A stretch of DNA of 64,000 bases from Artemia franciscana (Eukaryota; Arthropoda; Branchiopoda; Anostraca; Artemiidae): NCBI RefSeq assembly GCF_032884065.1, contig NW_027062688.1, forward strand, positions 919,981 to 983,980, written 5' to 3'. The notes under the pieces are model-generated. The model had not been told where the DNA came from. It searched no databases and saw only the letters and a list, made by a program, of their open reading frames with translations. Every line of letters begins with the position of its first letter. Position 1 is the first letter of the stretch. A program made the translations under genes and the position numbers. Shown here one piece after another: positions 57,001 to 64,000 of the stretch.

Positions 57001-57500
57001 CTCGCGCTTATCGAAGATTCGGGCTAGTGGTGGCCAATTATAAAAGAATAGCCAAAAGAATCGACTAAAAAAACCCAAAAACTTTGAAGCTGTGTTGCCA
57101 GGTAGGGCTATTTCCCGCCAATTCGGCTATTAGTTTTTTTTTGCTTCATAGGACAAGTCACTAAAAACCCGCGGTGAGGGCTTTTAGGCTGTAATGTGTT
57201 TAATCGCACTACTTTTGGGCTATAAAATGAATTCGCTTGAGACAAAAAAATCCTGTTTCTCATATCCATTTGGTCAATTATCTTCTTTGGAGTCTTGGAA
57301 CACAATATAATTATAATGTGTCTAAGACAGTGGCAACCCCCTGTTGTCTCTCATACGGCTTCTGAAATCCAAACATGCGTCCTTCTTACCAACTCGAATT
57401 AAAAAGTTGACGAAAAATAATACTGGAACTTTGGATTCTGAATATTATCGAATCACGATGAAAGTAGCGAAGCAGACAGGGTGAATTTTGTTACTTTGAA
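57001..57500. other. Possible short element with GTTGCCA/TGGCAAC ends
   Basis: 57093 GTTGCCAGGTAGGGC and 57331 AGTGGCAACCCC could be inverted ends of a 240-bp element. The rest is unassigned. Confidence 0.3.
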
Positions 57501-57506
57501 GAATTC

Positions 57507-58345
57507 AATCTAACAATTCGTGGTAAGGAGCGGTAACAGACTGTAAGTGAGGAACGACCCTGCTCAATAGTAACCGAAACTCTAAAAATGGTATTTTGAT
57601 ACCAATGGATATAGCCTATCAAATTAATCGGCTCGTTATGCTGATTGCAAATATATAATTCTTATTTAGTTTAGCCTTAAGCCTACCCATCAAATGCTAC
57701 GAGCCTGAGAAAATGTAACTAATTTGCGAAAAAAGAGGAAAGACCACCAAAAAGTACTAAAATTTTAATGAAAATAATAACAACAATTTAATGAAAATCA
57801 CACCATCAGATCCAGCGTATCAAAGAACCTTACTGTAGAGGTTCCAAGCTTCTATCTGCAAAAACATGGAATTTTATATTTTTTGCCAGAAGGAAGATCA
57901 CAAATGTGTGTGTTTTTTTTTCTTTTATTTCTCAAGGGTTATCGTATCGTCTCAGTACTCCTACAATATCGGAAAAGGGCTTGCTTGAACAGAAATGAAA
58001 AGTTTTGTGTCCCTTTTAAATGACCAAAAAGAGTAAAGGTCAACTAGACCCCCTCCCCGCACCTTTTTTCTAAAAATCATCCGATGAAAATTTTGGTGAT
58101 AGCTATTTCGTTCAGCATAGTTGTAACTTTTGGAGGTTCTACGATCCCCAACGACCCTTGGGGAAAGGTTTTAGTCAACTCTAGTTCAAAATAGTCAAAA
58201 GATTTAAAGGCTAGGATTTTGAACATAACTTGACCCCTCAACACCCACGGGCAATGGCTAAAAGCTTTGAAAACTTTGGATCACGGGGAGGGGAGTACTT
58301 TGCCAAAATTAATATGCAAATTTCGTTTTAATTTTTCATAGCCCT
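57507..58345 (+). repeat. Family 1 repeat, diverged copy
   Basis: Starts AACAATTCGTGGTAAGGAGC and follows the family 1 body (GCTCAATAGTAACCGAAACT, GCTACGAGCCTGAGAAAATG, CAGCATAGTTGTAAC). It ends beside the (AT)n array at 58367. Confidence 0.75.
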
Positions 58346-58366
58346 GGCACCCCCTCACTCAGCTGA

Positions 58367-59999
<1,633 letters not shown>

Positions 60000-61325
60000 G
60001 TTCCTTTTTACACCCTCTACAGTAAGGGAACCTTTTTACAGTAAGTTCCCATTTCCCTTAAGTCTTTCTTAATGATGTCTTCCCATCCCAACCACAAACG
60101 ACCTGCTTTCCGCAGAATATGCCCTAACCATCTTAACCTTTCTCTACATATAGCCCTAGAAAGCAGAATTGAACCGCAATTTTCATACAGCCTTATTTTT
60201 GAAATAGAGTCAGTCAGTTGGGTGCCCAGAACAATCAGTAAGCAATTTGTCTGAAAAACATCTAGCAAATTTTCCTTCTTTTTTTCAGAGCACCCGTGTT
60301 TCAGAATAATATTTGACCATTGTCATCACTGTAGCTTCCAATATCTTAATCTTGGTTTGCAGAATTACTTTCCTATTCTTCCAAACTGTTTTCAGCTGTG
60401 AAAAGACACCCTCGGCCTTTGATATTCTACTTTTAACATCTTCGCTGCTCCCATCATCTTTACTAACAATACTATCAAGGTAAGTGAAGTTGTCAACTTG
60501 ATCGATCTTTACTTTTCATCTTCGCTTATTCCTAGCCTTAGTGACTTAGACTTCATAGAAATAATTTTATCTAGTTCTGGGTCTAGTACCCTGAACTAGC
60601 AAAACCTTTAAAAGAACATTCATTTCCCCACATTTTCATCTAGGATGTTTAAATCATCAGCCTAATCTCAGTCCAGGAAAGTTTTTCTTCCCCATTTTAC
60701 TCCGTGTTTTCCATTGCCTTTCTTGTGTTCCTTAAGACTAGGCCCATCAAAATTATCTGTATAAATGAGGATAGCACACAACCTTGCGTAACTCCTAATT
60801 TAGTACGAAATTAGCTACAAACATCATTCCCAACCTTAACCACATCAGTGTTATTCTCGTACATTTCATTAATCACTTTATGGTATTTGTCTGGTATACC
60901 CTACAAGGGTAGGACCTTCACTAAAGCTCTTCTATCAGCTGAATTCAACGCTTGTTCATAATCTATAAAACTGAGGATTAAAGGAGCTTGATGACCCAGG
61001 CACTTCTCAATTACTAACCTAAGAGTGAAAATTTGGTCGACACATCGTTACTAACCTTACATCCTTACTCTAACCTTACTAAAACCACACTATTCTTATC
61101 TTAAGACTTTGTCTACAGCATCTCTCAGTCTAAAAAGTTTCATCATGCTGAGTAATTTGCTACCCATAGAAACGAGGCTAATACCTCTATAGTTACCACA
61201 TTCACTTTCCCAATATTGCTTGATATTTCCCCTTATTCAAAAATCATATTCATAATCTTCAATAACTTATTTATAACCTCATAGCCATTATAATTAAGAA
61301 ACTCATTTACCACATTATCAACAAC
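60000..61325 (-). pseudogene. Decayed RTE reverse transcriptase fragment (copy 3)
   Basis: Minus-strand similarity to copy 1 runs from its RT palm region to its C-terminal part, but with many frameshifts, small deletions and stops. The longest open piece (60017-60268) contains LDVFQTNCLLIVLGTQLTD and ERLRWLGHIL. The terminal coding part and the (TAG)n tail are missing. The region equivalent to YADD (near 60655-60675) is altered. The sequence GTACCCTGAACTAGC near 60587-60601 is the uninterrupted form of the site into which the 1.68-kb element inserted in copy 1. Confidence 0.75.
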
Positions 61326-61740
61326 ATTTCAATAGCTTATGTACCTGCAATACCTCAGGGGAGGGTAATAAGTCAAATGTCAGGGAATGTTGAACTAAAT
61401 CAAAAGACGATCTATGCAGCCAGATGGCCAAAAACGAATCTGCAATATTTTAGAATTAGAGGGTGTTGAGGGGGATGTGAAATTGAATCAAACGACACGT
61501 GCATCCAAGTTACTACAAGGAAAACCTGAAATATCTCAGAACTGGCTAAAGTTATTCATCTGAAACTTTCAGGGACTGTTCATCTTAATCAAAACGTACT
61601 ATTTGCATTTAGGCTGTCAAAAAGGCGCATTTGTAAAACAGTATATCATGTAAAACTGAGGGTGCAGATTAACAGCTTAATGGACCTAACTGAAACTTAT
61701 AGGGAATCTTGGACGTGGAAATTACATAGATCTTAAATTT
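61326..61740. other. No recognised feature
   Basis: Sequence between the decayed RTE copy and the next family 1 element. Confidence 0.4.
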
Positions 61741-61742
61741 CG

Positions 61743-63426
61743 AAATAAAAAAAACAAGTTTTTTTAACTGAAAGTAAGGAGCGACATTAAAACTTAAAAC
61801 GAACAGAAATTACTTCGTATATGAAAGAGGCTGCTTCCTCAACAACGCCCCGCTCTTTACGCTAAAGTTTGACCCTGTCTCTCAATTCTTTTTTTTTAAA
61901 CAGTAAAAAACTTTAGCGTAAAGAGCGGGGCGTTGATGAGGAAGCAACCTCTTTCATATACGAAGTAATTTCTGTTCGTTTTAAGTTTTAATGTCGCTCC
62001 TTACTTTCAGTTAAAAAAACTTGTTTTTTTTTTATTTAATTTCTGAACGTTTTTGAATCAATGCATGTTTTGATTTTGGCTCTCCGCAGAGGAATAATTA
62101 AAACAAAATTTGCATTTTTTGATTGATCGAATGATTTTGAGAAAAAAAGAGCGGGGGAGGAAGTCTATTTGCCCTCCGATTTTTTGGTTAATTAAAAAGG
62201 CAACTAGAGCTTTTAATTCTTTACGAATATTTTTATTAGTAAAAGATTTACGTAACTTATAAATTAGCTTACGTAAAGAACTTTTGTATTCTCAAATTTT
62301 TATTACATATATGAGGGGGTTCGCCCCCTTGTCAGATCCTCACTCTTTACACTAAAGCCTAAATTTTGTCCCAATTCATTAAGAATGACCCCAGAATAAG
62401 TAAACCGTAGAATAAATAGTTGAAATTACTAAAAATACTTTAGCGTAAAGAGCGAGGTATTAGGAGGAGGTGAGCACCTCAAATGGGTAATAATTTCTGT
62501 TTGTTTTAAGTTTTAATGCTGTTCCTTACTTCCAGCTGAAAGAACTTTTTCGTATTTATTTTTTCATTGTTTTTTTTAAATAATGCTAGTAAATCCTGCG
62601 CTCCCTTCATGGAGATTTTCTTCCCCCATGACAAAATATCGATGGAAAGTTCCCCCAGCATATCCCCTCTTCTCAACCCCTCCCCCAACCAAAAAATTCC
62701 TCCTGAAAACGCCTGTACACTTTCCAATAACCATTACTATATGTAAGCATTGGTCAAAGTTTGTAACTTGTTGCCCCTCCCATGGGGACTGGGGGAGTAA
62801 GTCGTCCCCGAAGACATAGTTATAAGGTTTTTCGACTACGCTGAATAAAATGCCTATCTCAGAATTTTGATCCGCTGACTTTGGTAAAATAATTAGCGTG
62901 GGAGGGGGCCTAGGTGCCCTCCAATTTTTTTGGCCACTAAAAAAGGGCACTAGAACTTTTCATTTCCGTTAGAATGAGCCCTCTTGCAACATTCTAGGAC
63001 AACTGGGTCGATACGATCACCCCTGGGAAAAAAAAAACAAACAAAAAAAAAACAAAAAAACAAATAAACACGCATCCGTGATCTGCCTTCTGGCAAAAAA
63101 TCCAAAATTCCACATTTTTGTAGATAGGAGCTTGAAACTTCTACAGTAGGGTTCTCTGATACGCTGAATCTGATGGTGTGATTTTCGTTAAGATTCTATG
63201 ACTTCTAGGGGGCGTTTCCCCCTATTTTCTAAAATAACGCAAATTTTCTCAGGCTCGTAACTTTTGATCAGTAAGACTAAACTTGATGAAACTTATATAT
63301 TTAAAATCAGCATTAAATGCAATTCTTTTGATGTAGGTATTGGTATCAAAATTCCATTTTTTAGAGTTTTGGTTACTATTGAGCCGGGTCGCTCCTTACC
63401 ACAGTTCGTTACCACGAACTGTTTGA
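61743..63426 (-). mobile_element. Family 1 element, full asymmetric copy in reverse
   Basis: The order is hairpin module (61743-62042), second module (62043-62520), body (62520-63380), terminus CGTTACCACGAACTGTTTGA (63407-63426). This is the mirror of 21187-22848 and shows that the asymmetric 1.66-kb form is a real, repeated unit. The body is close to the right arm of the 52.8-54.7 kb palindrome. Confidence 0.85.
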
Positions 63427-63785
63427 TTTGAGGGGACAAACGGGGCTTATCAACAAAAATAAATTATTTGAGAAAAACATGGTTGCATAAATTAGGAGTC
63501 CATTTTTTTATGTTGATTTGCTACAATTTTAGACCATGAAAATACCTAAATTAAAGCTTCAGGACAATTAAACTAAAATGAGAATAAGTTTGGTTGCATT
63601 GATACCTGGTGTCGATGGCGTTAGAATAGCTCCAGCGTTATAAAAATTAGACAATTTTTACAAGTTATGAACAGAAATTAGTTTTTTTTTTTAAATATTC
63701 AGAAAAGAAATTTCTCAAAGAAAAACAAAAAGTCGTATTAAACCAAAGACGAGCAGAAATCAAGTAAACTAACGATTCAAATTTA
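63427..63785. other. No recognised feature
   Basis: AT-rich sequence with nothing supported. Confidence 0.4.
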
Positions 63786-63788
63786 AAA

Positions 63789-64000
63789 CGAACAGAAATC
63801 ACTGTCAATGAATAAATTAGACCTAAATCAAACAGATATCGGAAAAAATCGAATAGATTAGAATAGAAGGATGATTAGAATAGATCGGATAAAAGGATAG
63901 AATAAATCGAATGGAATGATAATTCAGTCAATCTTAGAACGAACAAAAATCACTGTCAATGAATAAGTGAGACCTAAACCGAATAGAAATCGAATAGATT
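63789..64000. repeat. 151-bp tandem repeat, running off the window
   Basis: CACTGTCAATGAATAA occurs at 63800 and 63951, a 151-bp spacing, each followed by (A)GACCTAAA-C-AA and ATCGAATAGATT. Short GATAGAATA-type sub-repeats lie within. Confidence 0.75.

Noticed and set aside
62506..62950. Open frames of 73-124 codons
   Set aside because: Located in the family 1 body; equivalent frames in other copies are broken at different places and show no family resemblance.

Overview
This window is AT-rich, non-coding-dominated eukaryotic nuclear DNA. It has no operons or ribosome binding sites. Coding sequence occurs only as short exons bounded by GT/AG splice sites and as retrotransposon reading frames. 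The arthropod-like exon sequence, RTE and CR1/Jockey-type retrotransposons, long (AT)n arrays and many foldback repeats suggest an arthropod. The repeat carrying 'ctttacgctaaag' and 'aaaacgaacagaaat' is one I associate with the brine shrimp Artemia; that species guess is from memory and not proven here.

The main host gene is on the minus strand. I recognise three exons of a Ras GTPase-activating protein of the SynGAP/DAB2IP/RASAL2 family (raskol in insects): 45428-45652 (start of the PH/SRSHESLL region), 18856-18951 (PH-C2 linker and first C2 strand) and 9825-10009 (C2 domain). Splice phases agree at both junctions and the encoded peptides are collinear with the family. The introns are about 26.5 kb and 8.8 kb. 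The upstream exons and the RasGAP catalytic exons were not found and probably lie outside the window, so most of the sequence would be intron of this gene.

The rest is repeats. Region 1-9.8 kb holds an (AT)n array, several copies of a 'family 1' foldback repeat, tandem triplications and fragments. Region 10-14.7 kb holds a 1.7-kb foldback and a 92-bp minisatellite of about 25 units. Region 21-23 kb holds a long family 1 element. Region 27-29 kb holds a 'family 2' element with internal tandem units. Region 30.5-36 kb holds a near full-length RTE retrotransposon whose 974-codon frame is split by a 1.68-kb inverted-repeat element. Region 36-37 kb holds a 124-bp tandem array. Region 38.5-44 kb holds RT pseudogenes and repeats. 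Region 46-54.7 kb holds foldbacks, a second family 2 element and a 1.86-kb palindrome. Region 55.7-57 kb holds a CR1/Jockey-like RT remnant, and 60-63.4 kb a decayed RTE copy followed by another long family 1 element.

The repeats date one another. RTE copy 3 preserves the empty site of the 1.68-kb insertion in RTE copy 1. A locally duplicated 365-bp unit preserves the empty site of a family 2 insertion. No rRNA, tRNA, CRISPR array or bacterial-type gene was recognised.
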